Assembly (NCBI GenBank): GCA_041855665.1
Contig: JBHAEP010000065.1
Location: 1 to 5,240, forward strand
Origin: JBHAEP01 sp041855665
GTDB taxonomy: Bacteria; Patescibacteriota; Saccharimonadia; Saccharimonadales; Saccharimonadaceae
Length of the DNA stretch: 5,240 nt
Direction: 5' to 3'
Below the pieces are notes generated by a model. It worked only from the letters and a program-made list of their open reading frames with translations. It ran no database searches and had not been told where the DNA came from. The position numbers and the translations under genes were made by a program. Below, in pieces: positions 1 to 5,124 of the stretch. Positions within the stretch are counted from its first letter, which is position 1, and every line of letters starts with the position of its first letter.

Positions 1-1
1 G

Positions 2-976
2 CCATGCCAGGCAACCAAGAATGTGAATACAAATTATGTAAACGGTGAATGGAAGATAGGTTCATCTTCTGCTTCAAACATAGACCAAGCCTATACTTGT
101 GTTGATATTAACCAGCGCACTAATGATTTTGAGAAAAATATTAATATTAAAAGCGGCGACTACATTAAGCTAAAGGGTGTTGACGATGTTAAATTCGTTA
201 AGCTAGAATGGACTAGAAAGTCTGACTATGTAGATAGTTCATCTGTTTTGGTTAATCCTTCTGTGAATGAAGTTGGGAAGAATATAGACTTTGATACATA
301 TATTCGCACCGGTGAATCCAAAAAAGTAACTGCACCATATCTTCGAGCGAACTATATCAATCTAGGTGTAAGCACTAGTCAGGTTCAGCTAAGTAATTAC
401 GATAAAGCTGAATACAACTTTTCAGTATTTGCTAAGCCAAGCGTATCTTCAAGTGCGCCTAGGGATGATAATATTTTAAACCCTCCAGTTCACACAGGAT
501 TGACCGTGCCGCAAGGTGAAGTTGTTAATAACTATCCTCAGTTAGTTGGATGTAGTTCGGGTCAATTCGCTCTTGGAAATTACGCCTGTTCAGCGAAAAT
601 TAAACTAAGAAACGAATTACCTAAGGGGCATGTAGCCTATATCTGGACTGATTTCATTTACTCCGACCCAAGCAAACTAAAAGACGGATCTAGTATGTCT
701 GTCCGTGTAACTATGTACGACGCTAGTGGTAGAAACGTGGTTGACTTTGACGGAGTTCAGCCAAGAGTAGATTCTACAGGAAGGGCAAACGATGTTTTTA
801 GGCGAGTTTCCGCTCGTGTAGAGCAGAGAAACGGAAGTGTAATAGAGGCGCCTAATTACACTATTGATCTAGATTCTAGTGGCGGAGCTTCTTCCTCTAG
901 TGGTGACGGCGGAAGTCTATGTAAGAATTTTTCTGTGTGGCCTAGAGGCTATTCAAATAATGCAGATTGTTTGTAG
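2..976 (+). CDS. Partial surface protein, probably PilX-like / minor pilin-like (5' end outside window)
   Basis: The reading frame is open to the left edge: codons before the GTG at 23 read PCQATKN without a stop, and that GTG has no Shine-Dalgarno site, so the true start, and any prepilin or signal peptide, lies upstream. The visible ~324 residues are hydrophilic, predicted beta-rich and lack a membrane segment. Numbered from the GTG, Cys lie at 26, 177, 189, 300 and 316, with one more before it, an even set of six that would suit disulfides in an exported protein. Residues 139-153 look like a linker. Residues 203-267 contain YIWTDFIYSDPSKL and STGRANDVFRRVSARVE, a pattern I associate with pilin-like (PilX N-terminal type) proteins of Saccharibacteria. 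Residues 285-298 are a Ser/Gly/Asp linker before a short Cys-containing tail. The gene ends TAG and runs into a terminator. Being a coding region is near certain; the pilin assignment rests on recalled resemblance. A non-pilus surface protein or adhesin is possible. Confidence 0.6.
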   Translation, partial: PCQATKNVNTNYVNGEWKIGSSSASNIDQAYTCVDINQRTNDFEKNINIKSGDYIKLKGVDDVKFVKLEWTRKSDYVDSSSVLVNPSVNEVGKNIDFDTYIRTGESKKVTAPYLRANYINLGVSTSQVQLSNYDKAEYNFSVFAKPSVSSSAPRDDNILNPPVHTGLTVPQGEVVNNYPQLVGCSSGQFALGNYACSAKIKLRNELPKGHVAYIWTDFIYSDPSKLKDGSSMSVRVTMYDASGRNVVDFDGVQPRVDSTGRANDVFRRVSARVEQRNGSVIEAPNYTIDLDSSGGASSSSGDGGSLCKNFSVWPRGYSNNADCL

Positions 977-979
977 AAT

Positions 980-1007
980 AAAAACCACCTAGATTAAGGT
1001 GGTTTTT
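980..1007. terminator. Bidirectional intrinsic terminator between surface gene and xer
   Basis: An 11-bp stem (980-990 paired with 997-1007, core CCACCT/AGGTGG) encloses a 6-nt loop. It has an A-tract on its left and a T-tract on its right, so it reads as a rho-independent terminator on both strands. It begins 4 nt after the TAG of the plus-strand surface gene and 4 nt beyond the TAA of the minus-strand recombinase, and probably ends both convergent transcripts. Confidence 0.9.
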
Positions 1008-1010
1008 TAT

Positions 1011-1925
1011 TTAAGAATCAGAATGGAATTTTTCGTGGACATCTTTCAGGTGGGCGTCTGTAACGTGGGTGTAAACTTGGGTTGTTGATATGTTGCTATG
1101 TCCTAGCATGCTTTGTACGCTACGGATATCGGCTCCATTCATTAATAAATCAGTAGCGAAGCTATGTCGCATTGTATGTGGACTAACGTGCTTTGTTATG
1201 CCGGCAAGTAGCGCGTATTTAGAAATCATTCTTTGGACGCTTCTTGCTGATAATCTGCGATAATCTCCGCTATTAGTGCTACTTGTAAAGCGACTGTAAT
1301 TTAAGAAAAGTGGAGGCAGGTTGTCTGTGCGTACTGAAAGATAATTTTCAACATGTTCGGCTGCTTTTTTACTGATGAAAACTGGCCGATCTTTTTGGCC
1401 CTTACCTCGAACCATAAATTCTCGTCGCTTGAGGTTGATGTGGCCTCTGTCTAGATTTACTAGCTCTGAAACACGAAGACCGCTAGAGAACAAAAGTTCA
1501 ACTATCGCACGATCTCTTAGGCCTGTGTCGGTATCTGTCGGTATTTGATCTATAAGGTTGATGACTTCATCATAATGCAAGAATGTAACTTGTTTTCTTG
1601 TTGTTTTTGGTAGTTCAATTTTATTTGGCGCCATGCTTGGTATGTCGCGTTTGGATAAATAATCTAGAAATCCACGTAGAGCAATCAGGTGGTAACTTTG
1701 AGTTATGAGCTTTAAGGTGTCTCGTGAATTATCTGGTTTGTAACGATTCAGCCAAAGACGAAACTTACGTACCATTTCTGGTGATATATCTTCGACTTTT
1801 GGATCTTCGTTAAACTCGATAAATCTTTCAATATAAAGTTTGTAGTTTTCAATCGTTTTTTTGGAGCGACCTCGTTCAACTTCTAGATATTCTATAAAGT
1901 CACCAAGCAATTCTGACGTATACAT
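1011..1925 (-). CDS. xer: XerC/XerD-type tyrosine recombinase
   Basis: Site-specific recombinase that breaks and rejoins DNA through a 3'-phosphotyrosine; the chromosomal members resolve chromosome dimers at dif near replication termination. The 304-residue length fits the Xer family (about 300). Residues 1-90 are the N-terminal SAM-like core-binding domain (YLEVERGRSKKTIENY). The catalytic domain follows from about 112, with the full active-site set visible: R151 in SGLRVSEL, K175 in the GKGQKDR beta-hairpin, H250 and R253 in SPHTMRHSFAT, H276 in LGHSNISTTQVY and nucleophile Y285. The ATG at 1925 is the only reasonable start, since the next in-frame Met is residue 51, inside the domain. No Shine-Dalgarno site precedes it, and the mRNA may be leaderless. 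It is convergent with the surface gene and divergent from ndk. Its size, intact domains and housekeeping setting favour a chromosomal Xer over a phage or integron integrase. Whether it equals XerC, XerD or a single-Xer (XerA/XerH-like) system cannot be told here. Confidence 0.93.
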   Translation of the reverse strand: MYTSELLGDFIEYLEVERGRSKKTIENYKLYIERFIEFNEDPKVEDISPEMVRKFRLWLNRYKPDNSRDTLKLITQSYHLIALRGFLDYLSKRDIPSMAPNKIELPKTTRKQVTFLHYDEVINLIDQIPTDTDTGLRDRAIVELLFSSGLRVSELVNLDRGHINLKRREFMVRGKGQKDRPVFISKKAAEHVENYLSVRTDNLPPLFLNYSRFTSSTNSGDYRRLSARSVQRMISKYALLAGITKHVSPHTMRHSFATDLLMNGADIRSVQSMLGHSNISTTQVYTHVTDAHLKDVHEKFHSDS

Positions 1926-1931
1926 ATTTAT

Positions 1932-1937
1932 ATAATA
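1932..1937 (-). promoter_or_regulatory. Candidate -10 element for xer (leaderless)
   Basis: On the minus strand TATTAT lies 6 nt before the xer ATG, which would place the transcription start at or next to the start codon. The -35 region at the expected distance (about 1955-1960) is poor, matching the consensus at only about half its positions. No ribosome binding site is present, consistent with a leaderless message. The whole stretch is AT-rich, so a chance match is possible. Confidence 0.3.
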
Positions 1938-1948
1938 ACGCTTTTGGC

Positions 1949-1954
1949 TATAAT
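1949..1954 (+). promoter_or_regulatory. Candidate -10 element for ndk
   Basis: A consensus TATAAT (in the context GGCTATAAT) lies in the xer-ndk divergent region. Initiation about 7 nt downstream would give ndk a leader of roughly 75 nt. The -35 region near 1926-1931 is weak. No riboswitch-like or attenuator fold was recognised in the leader. Confidence 0.4.
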
Positions 1955-2022
1955 TTTGTAGATGATTTGTGTTTTATTTATAGACCAGTTTTGATATTTT
2001 TGATAAAGTGAAGATGTAAGTT

Positions 2023-2029
2023 AAAGGAG
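2023..2029 (+). promoter_or_regulatory. Shine-Dalgarno site of ndk
   Basis: AAAGGAG ends 7 nt before the ATG at 2037, an optimal spacing that fixes the ndk start. Confidence 0.85.
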
Positions 2030-2036
2030 TTTATTT

Positions 2037-2546
2037 ATGGACCAAAGCAAGGTGCAGAAAACATTAGTAATCTTTAAGCCAGATGCTGTACAGCGAGGTA
2101 TTGTCGGTGAGATTTTAACTCGTTTTGAGCGTGTTGGGTTAAAAATTGTTGGTACAAAGATGCTGTTTCCGACCCGAGACGACTACTACACTCACTACGA
2201 AGAGATCGGTAAGATGGTTACTCGTCGAGGAGAACAGGCGTTTGGTGTAACATTGGATTTTATGCTTCAAGGTCCAGTTATTGCTATGGTGTTTGAAGGT
2301 GTAGAGGCTGTTCCTTTGGTGCGAAAGATCGTTGGTCCTACTGAACCAAAGTCAGCAGAAATGGGTACTATCCGCGGTGATTTCTCACACATGAGCTTTG
2401 GTTATGCAGATGTAGAAGGAAAGGGTATTCCAAACCTAATTCACGCCAGTGGTGACCCAGAGGAGGCCGAACAAGAGATTGCGCACTGGTTTAGCGACAG
2501 TGAGCTATATGAGTATCAAGCTCTTCATGAAAAATTTACTCGATAG
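2037..2546 (+). CDS. ndk: Nucleoside diphosphate kinase
   Basis: Transfers the gamma phosphate of a nucleoside triphosphate (usually ATP) to nucleoside diphosphates through a phosphohistidine, balancing NTP and dNTP pools in the cytoplasm. Seen in the protein: the N-terminal strand KTLVIFKPDAVQRG with K14, the GPVIAMVFEG strand (79-88), GPTEPKSAEMGTIRGDFS (100-117) with R113, and the active-site segment NLIHASGDPEEAEQEI with catalytic H136. The 169 residues exceed the usual 140-155. The excess lies between GDFS and the His (about 118-132, HMSFGYADVEGKGIP) and around 44-65, and the residues after the His read ASGDPEEA in place of the common GSDS. Such long forms occur, as I recall, in archaea and CPR bacteria. 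The gene stands alone, with its own leader, Shine-Dalgarno site and terminator. The enzyme should be active because all recognisable catalytic residues are present. Confidence 0.97.
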   Translation: MDQSKVQKTLVIFKPDAVQRGIVGEILTRFERVGLKIVGTKMLFPTRDDYYTHYEEIGKMVTRRGEQAFGVTLDFMLQGPVIAMVFEGVEAVPLVRKIVGPTEPKSAEMGTIRGDFSHMSFGYADVEGKGIPNLIHASGDPEEAEQEIAHWFSDSELYEYQALHEKFTR

Positions 2547-2577
2547 TAGCTATAATATTATTTAGAACAATTTATTT

Positions 2578-2604
2578 ATACACCCTGATGGTTTCAGGGT
2601 GTAT
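2578..2604 (+). terminator. Intrinsic terminator of ndk
   Basis: An 11-bp stem (2578-2588 with 2594-2604, core CACCCTGA/TCAGGGTG) encloses a 5-nt loop and is followed by a T-rich run (ATTTTATTT). It starts 31 nt after the ndk stop. The left flank is also AT-rich, but on the minus strand its tail is less uniform, so the plus strand is preferred. Confidence 0.88.
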
Positions 2605-2693
2605 TTTATTTCATTACTACTGTTATTATGCTTATGTATAAATAATTTATTCACGTGAATTTTATTAAAAAATGTATTCAAAACGTAGTAAAT

Positions 2694-2721
2694 AAAAAAA
2701 ACACTCATATTGTGAGTGTTT
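2694..2721 (-). terminator. Intrinsic terminator of tRNA-Arg
   Basis: A 9-bp perfect stem (2699-2707 with 2713-2721, AAACACTCA/TGAGTGTTT) encloses a 5-nt loop. On the minus strand it is followed by an unbroken T-tract (complement of A2694-A2700). It begins 16 nt beyond the CCA end of the tRNA-Arg gene, so it ends that transcript. The plus strand lacks a U-tract after the stem. Confidence 0.9.
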
Positions 2722-2737
2722 ATAGAAATATTCAAAT

Positions 2738-2813
2738 TGGTACCCTGGGTAGGAGTCGAACCTACAACCTTCTCCTTAGGACGGAGCTGCTCTATCCATT
2801 GAGCTACCAAGGC
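2738..2813 (-). tRNA. tRNA-Arg, anticodon CCU
   Basis: A full cloverleaf folds on the minus strand. The acceptor stem is GCCTTGG with CCAGGGT, the D-arm GCTC/GAGC around AATGGATA, the anticodon arm has loop GTCCTAA (anticodon CCT at 34-36, U33 present, A37 A38), and the T-arm is GTAGG/CCTAC around TTCGACT. Discriminator A73 is followed by an encoded CCA, giving 76 nt in all. The anticodon reads AGG arginine codons, and the loop resembles that of E. coli tRNA-Arg(CCU). Oddities are a terminal G1-U72 wobble, a G27-A43 mismatch at the top of the anticodon stem and a purine at position 32. It is a single-gene unit with its own extended -10 promoter and terminator. Confidence 0.95.
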
Positions 2814-2815
2814 AT

Positions 2816-2831
2816 TGATATAATTATATCA
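2816..2831. promoter_or_regulatory. 16-bp palindrome carrying extended -10 elements on both strands
   Basis: TGATATAATTATATCA is its own reverse complement, so both strands read TGATATAAT, a perfect extended -10 (TGnTATAAT). On the minus strand it would start transcription 3-4 nt before tRNA-Arg G1 (2813), which makes it the likely tRNA promoter. On the plus strand it could start a message about 70 nt upstream of the PH-domain gene. The palindrome might also be an operator. The -35 region for the tRNA is weak (TTGGTA at a long spacing). Confidence 0.6.
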
Positions 2832-2859
2832 TAAAAATATTTATAAATACCAATGATGA

Positions 2860-2888
2860 TTAGCATATGTGTAGTTTAATGCTATAAT
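2860..2888 (+). promoter_or_regulatory. Promoter of the PH protein / SurA-like / sod operon
   Basis: A -35 TTAGCA (4 of 6 to TTGACA, 2860-2865) and a perfect -10 TATAAT (2883-2888) are spaced by 17 bp. A TG at 2880-2881 makes an extended -10 (TGCTATAAT). The expected start near 2895 leaves about 6 nt before the ATG at 2901, so the mRNA would be almost leaderless, which fits the absence of a Shine-Dalgarno site there. Confidence 0.75.
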
Positions 2889-2900
2889 CACTATTAGAAT

Positions 2901-3458
2901 ATGAAAAAAGAGAAAAACCAAAAAGAAGATTCAAATCAAAAATTAGACTTCGATGGGCAAAGGCATGATGAGGAGCTTTTGTTTGTTTTTAGGCGTCATA
3001 TTATTGCAATGCGAAAAGGATTTTATATGCTTTTGATTCCTTTCGTTATTACATCTATTCCACCTATGATTTGGCAGGATAATTTAATGCTTTTCTTGCT
3101 TCCTTTGGGTGGACTAGGGCTAGGTCTATTGTTGTTTAGCTATCAGTTTTTAATGTGGTATTACACTTATTACATAGTGACGAACCAGCGAATTAGGCAG
3201 ATAACCCAAAAAGGTTTTTTTGGTAAAGATGTAATTGAACTCAGGCTATCGAAAATTCAAAATATAAGCTATAATATACCTGGGTTTTCTGGTGAAGTTT
3301 TCAACTTTGGAACTATCGTTATACAGACGATAGTAGGAGATTTAGTGATAAATAATGTTGAACATCCAGATAAGATTTATAACAAACTTCAGGATGCCGC
3401 AATGAATGCAGCTACTGAACAAGGAAATTATGAAGAAGATACAGATCAAGAAGAATAA
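2901..3458 (+). CDS. Membrane protein with bacterial PH domain (YdbS/DUF304-like)
   Basis: The 185-residue protein has three parts. Residues 1-25 are charged (Lys/Glu/Asp-rich) and probably cytoplasmic. Residues 41-58 and 62-88 form a hydrophobic hairpin of two membrane segments (YMLLIPFVITSIPPMIW, then LMLFLLPLGGLGLGLLLF). Residues about 88-152 are a bacterial PH-like domain (bPH_2, formerly DUF304) with its typical YYIVTNQRIRQITQKGFFGKDVIELRLSKIQNI pattern, followed by an acidic tail. Members such as Bacillus YdbS/YdbT and E. coli YdbS are membrane proteins of poorly known function, and the PH fold may bind lipid or protein at the inner membrane face. Only one PH domain is present. The start has no ribosome binding site but sits just downstream of a strong promoter. 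It is the first gene of a tight operon with a SurA-like folding factor and superoxide dismutase, which hints at membrane or envelope stress. Its exact role is unknown. Confidence 0.88.
   Translation: MKKEKNQKEDSNQKLDFDGQRHDEELLFVFRRHIIAMRKGFYMLLIPFVITSIPPMIWQDNLMLFLLPLGGLGLGLLLFSYQFLMWYYTYYIVTNQRIRQITQKGFFGKDVIELRLSKIQNISYNIPGFSGEVFNFGTIVIQTIVGDLVINNVEHPDKIYNKLQDAAMNAATEQGNYEEDTDQEE
3421..3425 (+). promoter_or_regulatory. Shine-Dalgarno site deciding the SurA-like start
   Basis: AAGGA lies 4 nt before the ATG at 3430, inside the end of the PH-domain gene. It favours that ATG over the in-frame ATG at 3406, whose nearest purine-rich AGGA is 11 nt away and which would enlarge the overlap from 29 to 53 bp. 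Confidence 0.55.
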
Positions 3459-4470
3459 GCAAGAGGTTAAGCCTACTAGAATAACTAATGAAACGGTAGC
3501 TCAGCATAGAGAGAGTATTTTGGCTGGAGGACGAAAGTTCAAGTATCCAGTTCAATACTCAAAATACAAGTTGATAATTAATACTATAATCATTAGTTTG
3601 ATTGCTATAATTATCGGCATTGTCTTTATTTGGCACCAGCTTTATGTCGCTAGGGCGGAAAACAGCTTCCTGCATCGAGTTACAAAAGTTCTGCCGCTGC
3701 CCGTGGCGAAGGTCGATGGGAAGAGTGTTAGATATAGTGATTACTTAACTCAATATTTGAGTCAGGTTCATTTTATGCAAACTCAAGAATCTGCAAATCT
3801 GCAAAAAGATCGTAACGGTGAACAGCAATTAGATTATTACAGGCTAGAGTCTATGGAGGTTGTGGCGGCTGCAGCTTATGCCAAGAAAATAGCAAAACAA
3901 GAGGGTATTACAGTCTCTGATGAGGAAGTTAATAGCCGAATAGAAGCACAGTATAAAAAGGCTGATAGTTCAGAGGGTAATTTCCAGAATACTTTAATGT
4001 CTTATTTCAACTGGACACTTGATGAATACAAGGAGATTATTCGTGATCGCCTTTATGTTGAGAAGGTTAAATACATACTAGATAAAGATGCTGCAAGTTT
4101 GAAATCGTCTGTTGAGAAGATGATTTCAGAGGGCAAGACTCTTCAGGAAATAAAAGACAATCTAGGTGATCAAGTCAGTTTAGTTTCTAGAGAAAATCTT
4201 CCGAAGAGTAATGACGATAGAGGTATTTCATCTACCGCTGCTGGTCTTGAGATTGGTAAAGTGTCTAAAGCTTTGACTGAGCCTGGCGATGGATATTATT
4301 ACATAGCCAAGCAATCTGAAACATCAGATACGGTTACTTATAGTTATATTCATATTCCTGTTCAGCCGATGAGTTCATACCTACAGAAATTAAAAGACGA
4401 AGGTAAGCTAAAATATTATATTAAGCTACCAGATAGCGTAAAGCCAGTTGTTGAAGGAGGTGTAAATTAA
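3430..4470 (+). CDS. Membrane-anchored SurA/PrsA-like protein-folding factor with a degenerate PPIase region
   Basis: From the ATG at 3430 the protein has 346 residues (354 if the ATG at 3406 is used). Residues 1-48 are basic and cytoplasmic; 49-68 (LIINTIIISLIAIIIGIVFI) are one membrane anchor without a lipobox, so the rest should be extracytoplasmic. Residues about 90-217 resemble the SurA N-terminal chaperone domain: PVAKVDGKSVRYSDYLTQYLSQV, then helices including a GITVSDEEVNSRIEAQYKK segment and EYKEIIRDRLYVEKV. The end (about 225-310) sits where a parvulin (PpiC) domain is expected and keeps a faint core (LEIGKVSKAL, then GYYYIAKQSE). It lacks the HILV start, the GGDLG loop and the distal catalytic His, so isomerase activity is doubtful and a chaperone role is more likely. 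It overlaps the PH-domain gene by 29 bp and ends 1 bp before sod, whose ribosome binding site it encodes, so the three are probably co-transcribed and coupled. The family assignment is fairly sure; the activity is inferred. Confidence 0.82.
   Translation: MKKIQIKKNKQEVKPTRITNETVAQHRESILAGGRKFKYPVQYSKYKLIINTIIISLIAIIIGIVFIWHQLYVARAENSFLHRVTKVLPLPVAKVDGKSVRYSDYLTQYLSQVHFMQTQESANLQKDRNGEQQLDYYRLESMEVVAAAAYAKKIAKQEGITVSDEEVNSRIEAQYKKADSSEGNFQNTLMSYFNWTLDEYKEIIRDRLYVEKVKYILDKDAASLKSSVEKMISEGKTLQEIKDNLGDQVSLVSRENLPKSNDDRGISSTAAGLEIGKVSKALTEPGDGYYYIAKQSETSDTVTYSYIHIPVQPMSSYLQKLKDEGKLKYYIKLPDSVKPVVEGGVN
4454..4462 (+). promoter_or_regulatory. Strong Shine-Dalgarno site of sod
   Basis: AAGGAGGTG is nearly a full complement of the 16S rRNA 3' end and lies 9 nt before the ATG at 4472. 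It falls within the last codons of the SurA-like gene (encoding EGGV), which points to a translationally linked but strongly and independently initiated sod. Confidence 0.9.
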
Positions 4471-4471
4471 T

Positions 4472-5086
4472 ATGTTTGAATTACCAAAATTAAAATATGA
4501 TTACAGTGATCTGGCGCCGGCAATCAGTTCGGAAATCATGCAGCTACATCACAGTAAGCACCATCAAACTTATGTGGATAAATTAAATACGGCGATAGAG
4601 AAATATCCAGAACTTCAAAAGCTTAGTTTAGGGGAAATAATCAAGCAGGCGGTTTTTCTTGACGATGATTCTGACGCGAATGCGATTTTTAATAACGGAG
4701 GCGGCCATCTAAATCATAGTCTTTTCTGGGAGTGGATGACGCCGAAGGGTCAAGGCGAGCCGACTGGTGAACTAAAAGAACTGCTTGTTGGTAAGTACGG
4801 ATCTTTTCAAGGTTTTGTAGATGAATTTTCTAATAAAGCTGCCGGGCTTTTTGGTAGTGGATGGTGTTGGCTTAATAATGACGGCTCTATCATCACTACG
4901 CCAAACCAAGACAATCCTGTGACTTTCGACGAAGGTCAGCCGATACTAGGTCTTGATGTATGGGAGCATGCTTATTATCTAGACTATAAAAATGTTCGAG
5001 CAGATTACATTAAAGCTTGGTGGGAAGTTGTAAACTGGGAGAAAGTCCAAGAGATGTATAAAAATCAAGAAAATACTCAGGCTTAA
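4472..5086 (+). CDS. sodA: Superoxide dismutase, Fe/Mn family, Mn-type signature
   Basis: Converts two superoxide ions to hydrogen peroxide and dioxygen in the cytoplasm; there is no signal peptide. The 204 residues match the family length. The N-terminal helical domain has LHHSKHHQTYV with metal ligand H26, and GGGHLNHSLFWEW with ligand H82. The C-terminal domain has LFGSGWCWL and the ligand motif LDVWEHAYYLDY with D162 and H166. The outer-sphere Gln comes from TTPNQDNPV (Q146), and a Gly stands at the place where Fe-enzymes usually carry Gln (NNGGGH), which indicates the Mn type, though cambialistic use of either metal cannot be excluded. It is the last gene of the PH protein/SurA-like operon, has the best ribosome binding site in the window, and ends in a terminator that includes its final codons. 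No peroxide-removing enzyme is encoded nearby in this window. Confidence 0.97.
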   Translation: MFELPKLKYDYSDLAPAISSEIMQLHHSKHHQTYVDKLNTAIEKYPELQKLSLGEIIKQAVFLDDDSDANAIFNNGGGHLNHSLFWEWMTPKGQGEPTGELKELLVGKYGSFQGFVDEFSNKAAGLFGSGWCWLNNDGSIITTPNQDNPVTFDEGQPILGLDVWEHAYYLDYKNVRADYIKAWWEVVNWEKVQEMYKNQENTQA

Positions 5087-5101
5087 AGCTTGAGTATTTT
5101 T
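5070..5101 (+). terminator. Intrinsic terminator overlapping the end of sodA
   Basis: A 13-bp stem (5070-5082 with 5088-5100, including ACTCAGGC/GCTTGAGT with one G-U pair) is closed by a 5-nt loop, and its 3' arm ends in a T-rich run that continues past 5101. The last sodA codons form the left arm, and the TAA stop (5084-5086) lies in the loop, so a terminating ribosome could delay hairpin folding. Confidence 0.9.
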
Positions 5102-5124
5102 ATTTTTAACTATTCATCGATAAT

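Noticed and set aside
23..976. GTG at 23 as the true start of the surface protein
   Set aside because: The frame stays open to the window edge, no Shine-Dalgarno site precedes the GTG, and a surface protein without any export signal would be odd; the gene is better read as 5'-partial.
2551..2556. TATAAT just after the ndk stop as a promoter
   Set aside because: It is followed within about 25 nt by the ndk terminator and no plus-strand gene begins before the tRNA-Arg region; likely chance in AT-rich sequence.
2562..2810. 82-codon minus-strand open frame beginning MVAQWIEQLRPKEK
   Set aside because: Its first 25 or so codons are the tRNA-Arg gene read as protein (a familiar artefact), and the rest crosses two terminators and an AT-rich spacer with low-complexity translation.
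1011..2813. Integrated element: tyrosine recombinase near a tRNA gene
   Set aside because: The recombinase is Xer-sized and of chromosomal type, ndk lies between it and tRNA-Arg, the tRNA is complete, no direct repeat of the tRNA 3' end was seen, and no cargo or phage genes are present.
3406..3429. ATG at 3406 as the start of the SurA-like protein
   Set aside because: It would enlarge the overlap with the upstream gene to 53 bp and lacks a well-spaced ribosome binding site, while the ATG at 3430 has AAGGA just before it. Not fully excluded.
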